From Chloroflexota bacterium (GTDB taxonomy: Bacteria > Chloroflexota > Anaerolineae > CG2-30-64-16), in NCBI GenBank assembly GCA_029555885.1, contig JAKPQT010000664.1:1-7793 (forward strand): a stretch of 7,793 nucleotides of DNA, given 5' to 3'. A model generated the notes under the pieces. It had not been told where the DNA came from, ran no database searches, and worked only from the letters and a program-made list of their open reading frames with translations. Every line of letters starts with the position of its first letter. Positions within the stretch are counted from its first letter, which is position 1. A program made the position numbers and the translations under genes. Positions 1-5,391 of the stretch are shown here, piece by piece.

Positions 1-114
1 CCTGGCTGCATTACGCCAGCGCGCGCCGGCAGCCGGTGCCATATCACCGACTGAACGTAGTCGCCTGCTGACGATCGGCCAGGGTGCCATCGATAGTATG
101 CTGGGGGGTCCCGA

Positions 115-438
115 ATGCGATGTGGTCGGCTTTATGAAGCCGAGCTGCGCCGCCTGCAGGGTGAGTTGCTGCTCGAGCGCGATGGCCTGGCCGCGGCCGA
201 GGACGCGCTCGTCTGCTTTCGCCACGCGATAGCGCTTGGGCAGGAGCAGGCCGCCTTGGCGTGGCAGCTACGCGCGGCCATGAGCCAGGTGCGCCTGTAT
301 GAGCGCCTGGCTGCCGACCAACTCCCCGAGCTTGAGGGTGCGCGGCATACTCTGGCCGCGCTCTATGCCCGGTACACCGAAGGCCATCACCTTCCCGACC
401 TCTGCGAGGCCGCCGCATTCCTCGGCGTGGCGGCCTGA
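115..438 (+). pseudogene. C-terminal remnant of a TPR-repeat regulator/ATPase-type protein
   Basis: The 107 codons read like the extreme C-terminus of the large TPR-containing ATPase/adenylate-cyclase-like or AfsR-like regulators. Visible are YEAELRRLQGELLL (residues 7-20), a second helical repeat around FRHAIALGQEQ (35-45), LRAAMS (52-57) and the terminal YARYTEG (84-90) followed by a PDL-EAAAFL ending. In that family these motifs are the last roughly 100 residues of a protein of many hundreds. Here the same frame meets stops at 52-54, 58-60 and 94-96, and no other frame upstream reads as TPR sequence, so the body of the gene is missing or shifted. The ATG at 115 has no convincing Shine-Dalgarno. 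It could also be called a small hypothetical protein, or reflect a sequencing frameshift; I favour a decayed fragment. Bases 1-114 hold nothing I can assign: frame 2 is open from the window edge to 232 but its product is not recognisable. Confidence 0.55.
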
Positions 439-449
439 CCATAGAGTCG

Positions 450-471
450 GACGGGTGCATACCCGTCTTTT
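450..471 (+). terminator. Intrinsic terminator after the TPR remnant
   Basis: A perfect 7-bp stem, GACGGGT (450-456) pairing with ACCCGTC (461-467), has a GCAT tetraloop and is followed directly by TTTT (468-471) and a further T-rich stretch. It begins 11 bases after the stop codon at 436-438. This is a textbook rho-independent terminator and suggests the upstream reading frame was once, or still is, transcribed. Confidence 0.75.
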
Positions 472-504
472 GCGTTTCTTAAGATGGAATTCTCATACGA
501 CCTG

Positions 505-513
505 TGGCATACT
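505..513 (+). promoter_or_regulatory. Possible extended -10 promoter of the acetyltransferase gene
   Basis: TGG-CATACT fits an extended -10 element (TGn followed by a hexamer matching TATAAT at 4 of 6 positions). The expected transcription start is near 520, one base before the ATG at 521. No good -35 hexamer is visible at 16-18 bp; TGGAAT at 485-490 is the closest. If used, this promoter would give an essentially leaderless mRNA, which agrees with the lack of a Shine-Dalgarno before the gene. Confidence 0.3.
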
Positions 514-520
514 GTACTGC

Positions 521-1429
521 ATGGCAAACTGGCGGATCATTCCTGTAAACCACGACAACGCGGCGGCGTTCGTGGCCTATTGTCGCGCACACGGGGCCGA
601 GCATGACGAATCGTTCCTGCCCCAGGCGGACTTCGTCCCGACGGCTGAATATCCTGCCTACCTGATGTTGGCGGGGGAGGGCGGCGACGGCATCGTCGGC
701 GCGGCGTGCCTGCTGCGCACGCCCGGCTACGTAAACATGGGGATCGCGCGTTTCATGATCCTGCACGCGGTGGAGCCATCCCGTGCGGCGTATGCCGCGC
801 TGCTGGATGCGCTCATGCCGCACATGGCGGACCTGGACTATGCGTTTGGCTTCATTCCCGAGGACCGCACCGCAGTGCGCGCCATCTGGGAGGACCTGGG
901 CCTGCGCGTGGAGCGGTATGCATTTGTTCTGGAGCATCCGGGCGCACCGGTGCCGGCTGTCCAACTGCCTGAGGGGATGGGGTTTCAGCATGTCCATGAG
1001 TCAGACCAGGAGGCGCTTGCGACCTTCTGTGACCTCCTGAACATCAGCTTCGCGGGCCAACCGCAGCGCGCCGATGCTACGCCCGAGCGCCTCGTGCGCG
1101 AGATTGTCGGACCTTACGGTCTGCCCGATGGCCTGTTGCTGTTGTGGGTGGACGGCCGGCCTGTGGGGACGGTCAGTGTCGAGCGCGACGACGAGCCGGG
1201 CGCAGCGGCCATCGGCGGCGTGACGGTGCACCCCGCTTACCGCGGCCGCGGGTTAGGCCGTCTGCTCATTCGCCAGGCCCTCAATGTCGCGGCCGCCGCG
1301 GGCTTGCGCCCGGTCTACCTCAGCGTGTCAGCCAACAACGAGGCCGCCATCTGCCTCTATGTGCGCGAGGGATTCGAGAAGAAGACCGTGATGGTGGCCT
1401 ACCGCTGGGAGCCCGGCGACGCTGCATAG
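521..1429 (+). CDS. Tandem GNAT-domain N-acetyltransferase (MshD-like architecture)
   Basis: The 302-residue protein has two GNAT-fold halves. The C-terminal half (about 155-302) has the acetyl-CoA signature: strand 232-237 (GGVTVH), the pyrophosphate loop R241-G-R-G-L-G246, helix LLIRQAL, and the motif B segment NNEAAICLYVREGF (272-285). The N-terminal half (about 1-140) follows the fold but lacks an R/QxxGxG/A loop, so it is probably non-catalytic. Length and two-domain layout match mycothiol synthase MshD and many uncharacterised double-GNAT proteins. Nothing nearby points to mycothiol synthesis, so I do not assign that role; the substrate is unknown and the protein should be cytoplasmic. 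The frame is open back to 299, but the upstream part crosses the terminator at 450-471, so ATG 521 (MANWRIIPV) is the sensible start, although no Shine-Dalgarno precedes it. It is flanked by its own promoter and terminators and appears monocistronic. Confidence 0.85.
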   Translation: MANWRIIPVNHDNAAAFVAYCRAHGAEHDESFLPQADFVPTAEYPAYLMLAGEGGDGIVGAACLLRTPGYVNMGIARFMILHAVEPSRAAYAALLDALMPHMADLDYAFGFIPEDRTAVRAIWEDLGLRVERYAFVLEHPGAPVPAVQLPEGMGFQHVHESDQEALATFCDLLNISFAGQPQRADATPERLVREIVGPYGLPDGLLLLWVDGRPVGTVSVERDDEPGAAAIGGVTVHPAYRGRGLGRLLIRQALNVAAAAGLRPVYLSVSANNEAAICLYVREGFEKKTVMVAYRWEPGDAA

Positions 1430-1447
1430 CATCTGCTGTGCTATACA

Positions 1448-1487
1448 ATACAGGGCCGCATTCGCCCCCGCGAACGCGGCCCTGTAT
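1448..1487 (+). terminator. Long hairpin after the acetyltransferase gene, probable terminator without U-tract
   Basis: ATACAGGGCCGC (1448-1459) pairs perfectly with GCGGCCCTGTAT (1476-1487). After one A/C mismatch, TTCGC (1461-1465) pairs with GCGAA (1470-1474) around a CCCC loop. That gives 17 pairs in a 40-base element starting 18 bases after the stop codon. The position suggests transcription termination or 3'-end protection of the acetyltransferase mRNA. No T-run follows on either strand, so it is not a canonical intrinsic terminator. Confidence 0.6.
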
Positions 1488-1586
1488 CCCGAGCCAACGC
1501 CACCTCACGCTGCTCCTACGCCTGACTCATTCCTGCGCCTCGACCAGTGCCATGCATTCTCCCACTCACCCATACACCAATCCACG

Positions 1587-1623
1587 GAGGCCCGTAACCA
1601 GCCACATCCTTGTGGCGAGCCTC
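1587..1623 (+). repeat. Nested inverted repeat just upstream of the operon promoter
   Basis: An inner perfect hairpin, GCCACA (1601-1606) with TGTGGC (1611-1616) around TCCT, sits inside an outer pair, GAGGC (1587-1591) with GCCTC (1619-1623). It lies upstream of the predicted transcription start, so it would act as DNA (a binding site or cruciform) unless transcription reads in from upstream. Its right half overlaps the CRP-like dyad. It is not followed by T residues and does not look like a terminator. Confidence 0.45.
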
Positions 1624-1627
1624 ACAA
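1610..1627 (+). promoter_or_regulatory. CRP/FNR-type operator, class II position
   Basis: The sequence TGTGG-CGAGCC-TCACA (1611-1626), flanked by T and A, matches the CRP consensus TGTGA-N6-TCACA at 9 of 10 half-site positions. Its centre (1618.5) lies 41.5 bp before the start expected for the extended -10 element at 1645-1653 (start near 1660), and 21 bp separate TCACA from the -10 hexamer. Both values are exactly those of class II CRP-activated promoters. No -35 hexamer is recognisable, as expected for an activator-dependent promoter. Binding by a CRP/FNR-family protein is inferred; no such regulator gene is in this window. Confidence 0.45.
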
Positions 1628-1644
1628 TCAATATGCCGCCAGTT

Positions 1645-1653
1645 TGTTACAAT
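1645..1653 (+). promoter_or_regulatory. Extended -10 promoter element of the sialidase-mannosidase operon
   Basis: TGT-TACAAT contains the TGn extension and a hexamer matching TATAAT at 5 of 6 positions. The expected transcription start is about 1660, giving a leader of about 127 nt to the ATG at 1787. No -35 hexamer is visible at the usual spacing; its place is taken by the CRP-like dyad at 1610-1627. Confidence 0.5.
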
Positions 1654-1722
1654 TCGCATGACGCGCTACCATGCATGCGTCTGTGCCAGTATCCTGGGCG
1701 GGTGGACTGCTCAGCACACCAA

Positions 1723-1732
1723 CGGTATACCG
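1723..1732 (+). repeat. 10-bp palindrome in the operon leader
   Basis: CGGTATACCG is a perfect palindrome in the predicted untranslated leader, roughly 65 bases after the predicted start. It could be an operator for a repressor acting as a roadblock. Its central step is TA rather than the central CG typical of LacI-family operators, so it is not an obvious site for the LacI protein encoded at 5392-6411. It may also be chance. Confidence 0.25.
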
Positions 1733-1773
1733 CCAGTCGAAGAACGCACGCTTTTTGCCACGCCGGCAGAGTC

Positions 1774-1784
1774 GGAGACAAGGG
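1774..1784 (+). promoter_or_regulatory. Double ribosome-binding region deciding the sialidase start
   Basis: GGAGA (1774-1778) lies 8 bases before ATG 1787, and AAGGG (1780-1784) lies 8 bases before the in-frame ATG 1793. Either start is well served, and the two differ by only two residues (Met-Arg). This rules out the far-upstream start codons in the same open frame. Confidence 0.6.
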
Positions 1785-1786
1785 CA

Positions 1787-2818
1787 ATGCGCATGGAACA
1801 ACAGGTTCTCTTCACCGCCGGCGCAGACGGCTATCACAGCTACCGCATCCCCGCGCTGCTCGCAACGGCAGGGGGTCGCCTGCTCGCCTTCTGCGAGGCG
1901 CGCCGGCACAGCCGCGCCGACACCGGCGATATCGACATCGCGCTGCGCTGCAGCGACGACGGCGGCGCAACCTGGGATGCCATGCGGATCATCGCGGATG
2001 CCGGGCCGGACGTGCTGGGCAACCCCTGTCCGGTGCAGGACCGCGCGACGGGCCGCATCTGGCTGCCCCTGAACTGGAATCGGGCGACGGGCGGCGAAGA
2101 CCTGATCCTGGCCGGGGCCGCGCCGCGCGGTGTCCGGCTCATGTACAGCGATGATGAGGGTGCAAGCTGGTCGCCGCCGGTGGACATCACGGCGCAGGTC
2201 AAACGGCCCGACTGGACGTGGTACGCGACCGGGCCGGGTCACGGCATCCAGCTCCGCACGGGCCGCCTGCTGATTCCGTGCGACTTTGCCGCCGGCGCGC
2301 CTGATCCTGCCGGGTCACACTACGGCGCGCACGTGATCGTCAGCGATGACCGCGGCACATCCTGGCGCATCGGCGGCGTGCTCTCCGGCCGCCTGAACGA
2401 GTGCCAGGCTGCGGAGCTGGCCGACGGCACGGTGTATCTCAACATGCGCAGCTACCACGGTAAGCACCGCCGCGCGGTCGCGCGCAGCGCTGACGGCGGC
2501 GAGACCTGGTCGGCAGTCGGGTGGGATGAGGCGCTCGTCGAGCCGGTCTGCCAGGCGGGGCTGCTGGCCCTGCCGGACGGCGGCGTGCTGTTCTCGAACC
2601 CGGCCGCAGTGACGCGCGAGAACCTTACCGTCCGCCTGAGCCGCGATGGCTGCCGCACCTGGCCCGTCGCCTGGACGCTCCACGCCGGTCCCAGCGCCTA
2701 CTCGGACCTGGCCCTGGCGCCCGACGGCGCCATCTGCTGCCTGTACGAACGGGGGAATGAACACCCTTATGAAACCATCACACTAGCCCGTATCCGGGCC
2801 GCCCGATTCCGGGTCTGA
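1787..2818 (+). CDS. Sialidase-like six-bladed beta-propeller glycosidase (GH33-type, Asp-box repeats)
   Basis: The 343-residue protein is expected to release terminal sialic acid or a related nonulosonic acid. The full exo-sialidase active-site set can be placed: YRIP with Arg20 (first of the Arg triad), Asp45 in the ADTGDID loop as candidate acid/base, Glu205 in NECQAAEL, Arg221 in LNMR, Arg278 in the SNPAAVTREN segment, and Tyr305 in SAYSDLA as nucleophile. The spacings R20-D45, E205-R221 and Y305 follow those known for bacterial sialidases. Asp boxes (SxDxGxTW type) occur at 56-63, 121-128, 186-193 and 234-241. A fifth, SRDGCRTW (285-292), has Cys in place of the conserved Gly. There is no signal peptide, transmembrane segment or carbohydrate-binding module, so it is a compact, probably cytoplasmic enzyme. 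The ATG 1787 start is chosen for its Shine-Dalgarno and because family similarity begins just after it. It is the first gene of an operon with the mannosidase. Related propellers can have other substrates, so the class is surer than the specificity. Confidence 0.85.
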   Translation: MRMEQQVLFTAGADGYHSYRIPALLATAGGRLLAFCEARRHSRADTGDIDIALRCSDDGGATWDAMRIIADAGPDVLGNPCPVQDRATGRIWLPLNWNRATGGEDLILAGAAPRGVRLMYSDDEGASWSPPVDITAQVKRPDWTWYATGPGHGIQLRTGRLLIPCDFAAGAPDPAGSHYGAHVIVSDDRGTSWRIGGVLSGRLNECQAAELADGTVYLNMRSYHGKHRRAVARSADGGETWSAVGWDEALVEPVCQAGLLALPDGGVLFSNPAAVTRENLTVRLSRDGCRTWPVAWTLHAGPSAYSDLALAPDGAICCLYERGNEHPYETITLARIRAARFRV

Positions 2819-2822
2819 AAGG
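2818..2822 (+). promoter_or_regulatory. Ribosome-binding site of the mannosidase gene
   Basis: AAAGG begins on the last base of the sialidase stop codon (2816-2818) and lies 7 bases before ATG 2830. The 11-bp gap and this overlap support one mRNA and probably coupled translation of the two genes. Confidence 0.55.
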
Positions 2823-2829
2823 TTAATCC

Positions 2830-5313
2830 ATGGCTCCCAAAGACAAAACACTGATCATGGTCGGCAACGCGCACATCGACCCCGTCTGGTTGTGGTGCTG
2901 GGACGAAGGGTTCCAGGAGGTCAAGGCGACCTTCCGCTCCGCCCTGGACCGGATGCAGGAGTTCCCCGATTTCGTCTTCACGGCCAGTTCGGCCGCGTTC
3001 TACGAATGGGTCGAGCAGAACGATCCTGCGATGTTCGCGGAGATCCGGCAGCGGGTGGTCGAAGGCCGCTGGCAGCCGGTCGGCGGCTGGTGGATCGAGC
3101 CGGACTGCAACATCCCGGCCGGTGAGTCGTTCGTCCGCCAGGGGCTGTACGGTCAGCGCTACTTCCGCGACAAGCTCGGCCGAATGGCGCGGGTCGGCTA
3201 CAACCCGGACAGTTTCGGCCACAACGCCAACCTGCCGCAGATTCTCACCAAGAGCGGCCTGGACTCGTATATCTTCATGCGCCCCGGCCCGCACGAGAAG
3301 GACCTGCCCGGTCCGTTCTTCTGGTGGGAGGCGCCCGACGGCTCGCGCGTGCTCGTCTTCCGCATCGTGGAGAGCTATGCGAGCTGGCGACCGGACATCT
3401 CCGACCACATCCGCCACGCTGCGGCGGCCCTGCAGGACCCGGTGGATACCGGGCTCTGCTTCTACGGTGTCGGCAACCACGGCGGCGGCCCCACGGTCGA
3501 AAGCCTTGAGTTCATCCACCGGCTGGCCGCCGACCCGGACTTCCCCACCCTCGTGCTCGATGGCCCGGAGCGCCTGCTCGATTCGCCGGTCGCGCGGTCG
3601 TGGACGCTGCCCACGGTCAGCGAGGAACTCCAGCACCACGCGAGCGGCTGCTACGCCGCGCATTCGGGCATCAAGCGCTGGAATCGGCAGGCGGAGAACC
3701 TGCTGCTGGCCGCGGAGAAGTGGTCCGCAGTGGCCGAGCGCGTGACCGGCCAGCCCTATCCGCCGGACTTCACGCTGGCGTGGAAGAACGTGCTCTTCAA
3801 CCAGTTCCACGACACGATGGCGGGCACGGCCATCGAACCCGCGTACGAGGATGCACGCAACCAGCTCGGCGAGGCGCTGAGCATCGCGCGGCGCGGCCTG
3901 AACTTCGCGGTGCAGTCGCTCGCGTGGAACATGGGCATCCCGATCCGGGAGGGCGTGAAGCCGATCGTCGTCTTCAACCCGCATGCGTGGCCCGCGCGCC
4001 TGCCGGTCGAGCTGGAATGCGGCGGCCTGCTGGGCGGCTTGCAGCCGCACGACCTGCTGACCGATGACACCGGACAGACGGTGGCTGCGCAGGCGGTTCA
4101 GTCCGCTGCGACCGTTAACTTCCGCTCGAAGCTGAGTTTCGTGGCCGACCTGCCCGCGCTCGGCTATCGCACCTACTTCCTGGCCTCGCAGGCCTCCTTC
4201 GCGCCCGCGGCTCCGGTGGCCTCGCCCGCGGACGTGCCCCAGCATGTCCTCGAGAACGCCCGTTTCCGGCTGGAGATTGACCCGGCGACAGGCTGCATCG
4301 CCAGCTTGCGCGACAAGGCGGCGGGCGTGGAGGTGTTCGACGGCCCGGCTGCCCGCGCGGCGGTCATCGACGACCCATCCGACACCTGGAGCCACGGCAT
4401 CTTCAAGTTCGACCGGGAAGTGGGCGCGTTCCGCCCGCGCAGCATGGCCGTGGTCGAGCAGGGGCCGGTCAAGTCAGTGCTGCGGGTGGTCAGCGACTTC
4501 ATGCCGTCGAACGGCGGCGAGCGATGCCTGTTGACCCAGGAGTTCACGCTGTACGAGGCGCTGGACCAGATCGACGTGCACGTGACGGTGGACTGGCGCG
4601 GGCGCTACCAGATGCTCAAGCTGCGCTTCCCCGCGCGGCTGGCGGATGCGCAGCTCACCGCCGAGGTAGCCTACGGCTCGATTCAGCGGGCGGCGAACGG
4701 CGACGAAGACCCCGTGCAGGGCTGGGTCGACCTGAGCGGCATCTCGCCGGACAGTGGCCGGCCCTACGGCCTGAGCGTGCTCAACGACGGCAAGTACAGC
4801 GGCGACGTGACGGGCAATGACATCGGACTCACGGTCCTGCGCAGCCCGGTCTACGCTAACCACCTGCCCGTCGTGCCCGACCCGGACGGCCACTACAGCT
4901 TCATGGACCAGGGCATCCAGCGGTTCACCTACACGCTGCTGCCTCACATCGCAACCTGGCGCGAGGCCGGCACGGTCCGCCGTGCGGCGGAGCTGAACCA
5001 GCGGGCGATCGGGCTCATCACCACGTACCGCCCTGACGGCACGCTGCCGTTGAGCGCGTCGTTCGCCTTCGCCGACCGGTCGAACATAGACCTGACGGTG
5101 GTCAAGCCGGCGGAGGACGCTGCCCGCGACCTGGTGCTGCGCGCCTATGAGACAGCCGGCCTCATCACGGAAGCAAACATAACCCTGAACCTGCCGCCCA
5201 CCGCGTGCACCTTCGCGGCCACCTTCGGCCCGCACGAGATCAAGACCTGGCGCGTGCCTCGCGACCCCGGCCAGCCGGTGCAGGAGACGAACCTCCTGGA
5301 GTTCGCTGAGTAG
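2830..5313 (+). CDS. Alpha-mannosidase, glycoside hydrolase family 38
   Basis: The 827-residue protein is a complete GH38 alpha-mannosidase, a retaining zinc enzyme that removes alpha-linked mannose from oligosaccharides. The zinc site is visible: His15 and Asp17 in NAHIDPVWLW, Asp127 in NPDSFGH (also the catalytic nucleophile in this family), and His327 in NQFHDTMAGT. Other hallmarks are LPQIL (135-139), GVGNHGGGPT (213-222) and the middle-domain helix with HSGIKRWNRQAENLL (278-292). The order is catalytic barrel (about 1-265), three-helix middle domain (about 270-350), then beta-sandwich domains to the end. The length is normal for bacterial members (about 800-1000). There is no signal peptide, so it is probably cytoplasmic, acting on imported glycans. 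Linkage specificity (1,2, 1,3 or 1,6) cannot be told from sequence. It is the second gene of the operon with the sialidase-like gene, and the terminator at 5337-5361 follows. Long open frames on the opposite strand are codon-bias shadows. Confidence 0.95.
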   Translation: MAPKDKTLIMVGNAHIDPVWLWCWDEGFQEVKATFRSALDRMQEFPDFVFTASSAAFYEWVEQNDPAMFAEIRQRVVEGRWQPVGGWWIEPDCNIPAGESFVRQGLYGQRYFRDKLGRMARVGYNPDSFGHNANLPQILTKSGLDSYIFMRPGPHEKDLPGPFFWWEAPDGSRVLVFRIVESYASWRPDISDHIRHAAAALQDPVDTGLCFYGVGNHGGGPTVESLEFIHRLAADPDFPTLVLDGPERLLDSPVARSWTLPTVSEELQHHASGCYAAHSGIKRWNRQAENLLLAAEKWSAVAERVTGQPYPPDFTLAWKNVLFNQFHDTMAGTAIEPAYEDARNQLGEALSIARRGLNFAVQSLAWNMGIPIREGVKPIVVFNPHAWPARLPVELECGGLLGGLQPHDLLTDDTGQTVAAQAVQSAATVNFRSKLSFVADLPALGYRTYFLASQASFAPAAPVASPADVPQHVLENARFRLEIDPATGCIASLRDKAAGVEVFDGPAARAAVIDDPSDTWSHGIFKFDREVGAFRPRSMAVVEQGPVKSVLRVVSDFMPSNGGERCLLTQEFTLYEALDQIDVHVTVDWRGRYQMLKLRFPARLADAQLTAEVAYGSIQRAANGDEDPVQGWVDLSGISPDSGRPYGLSVLNDGKYSGDVTGNDIGLTVLRSPVYANHLPVVPDPDGHYSFMDQGIQRFTYTLLPHIATWREAGTVRRAAELNQRAIGLITTYRPDGTLPLSASFAFADRSNIDLTVVKPAEDAARDLVLRAYETAGLITEANITLNLPPTACTFAATFGPHEIKTWRVPRDPGQPVQETNLLEFAE

Positions 5314-5336
5314 GCTGCGGCATAGCAGATGCACAA

Positions 5337-5361
5337 CGGGCGGGGTTCAATGCCCCGCCCG
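5337..5361. terminator. Shared terminator hairpin between convergent units
   Basis: CGGGCGGGG (5337-5345) pairs perfectly with CCCCGCCCG (5353-5361) around a TTCAATG loop. It sits in the 78-bp gap between the mannosidase stop (5311-5313) and the stop of the convergent LacI-type gene (5392-5394). On the plus strand it is followed by pyrimidine-rich CTCATCTTCGCTTCTCC rather than a pure T-run. It probably stops transcription from both sides. Confidence 0.65.
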
Positions 5362-5391
5362 CTCATCTTCGCTTCTCCGCGTTTGGCACCG

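Larger units (their letters stand above)
1430..1786 (+). other. Non-coding intergenic and leader region upstream of the sialidase-mannosidase operon
   Basis: This 357-bp stretch contains no plausible gene. The frame of the downstream sialidase is open back to about 1610, but its translation there resembles nothing in the family. By eye it is less G+C-rich than the genes around it. In order it holds a long hairpin (1448-1487), a plain C-rich segment (about 1490-1585), a nested inverted repeat (1587-1623) overlapping a CRP-like dyad (1610-1627), an extended -10 element (1645-1653), and a leader of about 127 nt with a 10-bp palindrome (1723-1732) and a double ribosome-binding region (1774-1784). 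I do not recognise any known riboswitch. Confidence 0.7.

Noticed and set aside
44..460. A 138-codon minus-strand frame opposite the TPR remnant
   Set aside because: Its composition is dominated by Arg, Pro and Ala with no family resemblance, whereas the plus strand reads as a recognisable TPR C-terminus and has a terminator in the matching orientation.
299..520. N-terminal extension of the acetyltransferase back to 299
   Set aside because: The extra 74 codons overlap the TPR remnant in another frame and cross the perfect terminator hairpin at 450-471. GNAT-like sequence begins only after ATG 521.
1144..2154. A 336-codon plus-strand frame bridging the acetyltransferase and the sialidase
   Set aside because: It is a shadow of both genes, crosses the 40-base hairpin and the promoter region, and its translation is Arg/Pro-rich without domains.
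2767..4395. A 542-codon open frame on the minus strand opposite the mannosidase gene
   Set aside because: It lies opposite a well-conserved GH38 gene, its translation is Arg/Ala/Val-rich with no recognisable domain, and such frames are expected in G+C-rich DNA. The same applies to the 286-codon minus frame at 4474-5334.
1428..5332. A 9-base inverted match (GCATCTGCT at 1428-1436 and AGCAGATGC at 5324-5332), each at or just after a stop codon
   Set aside because: A 9-base match over this distance is within chance expectation, and there is no flanking similarity.
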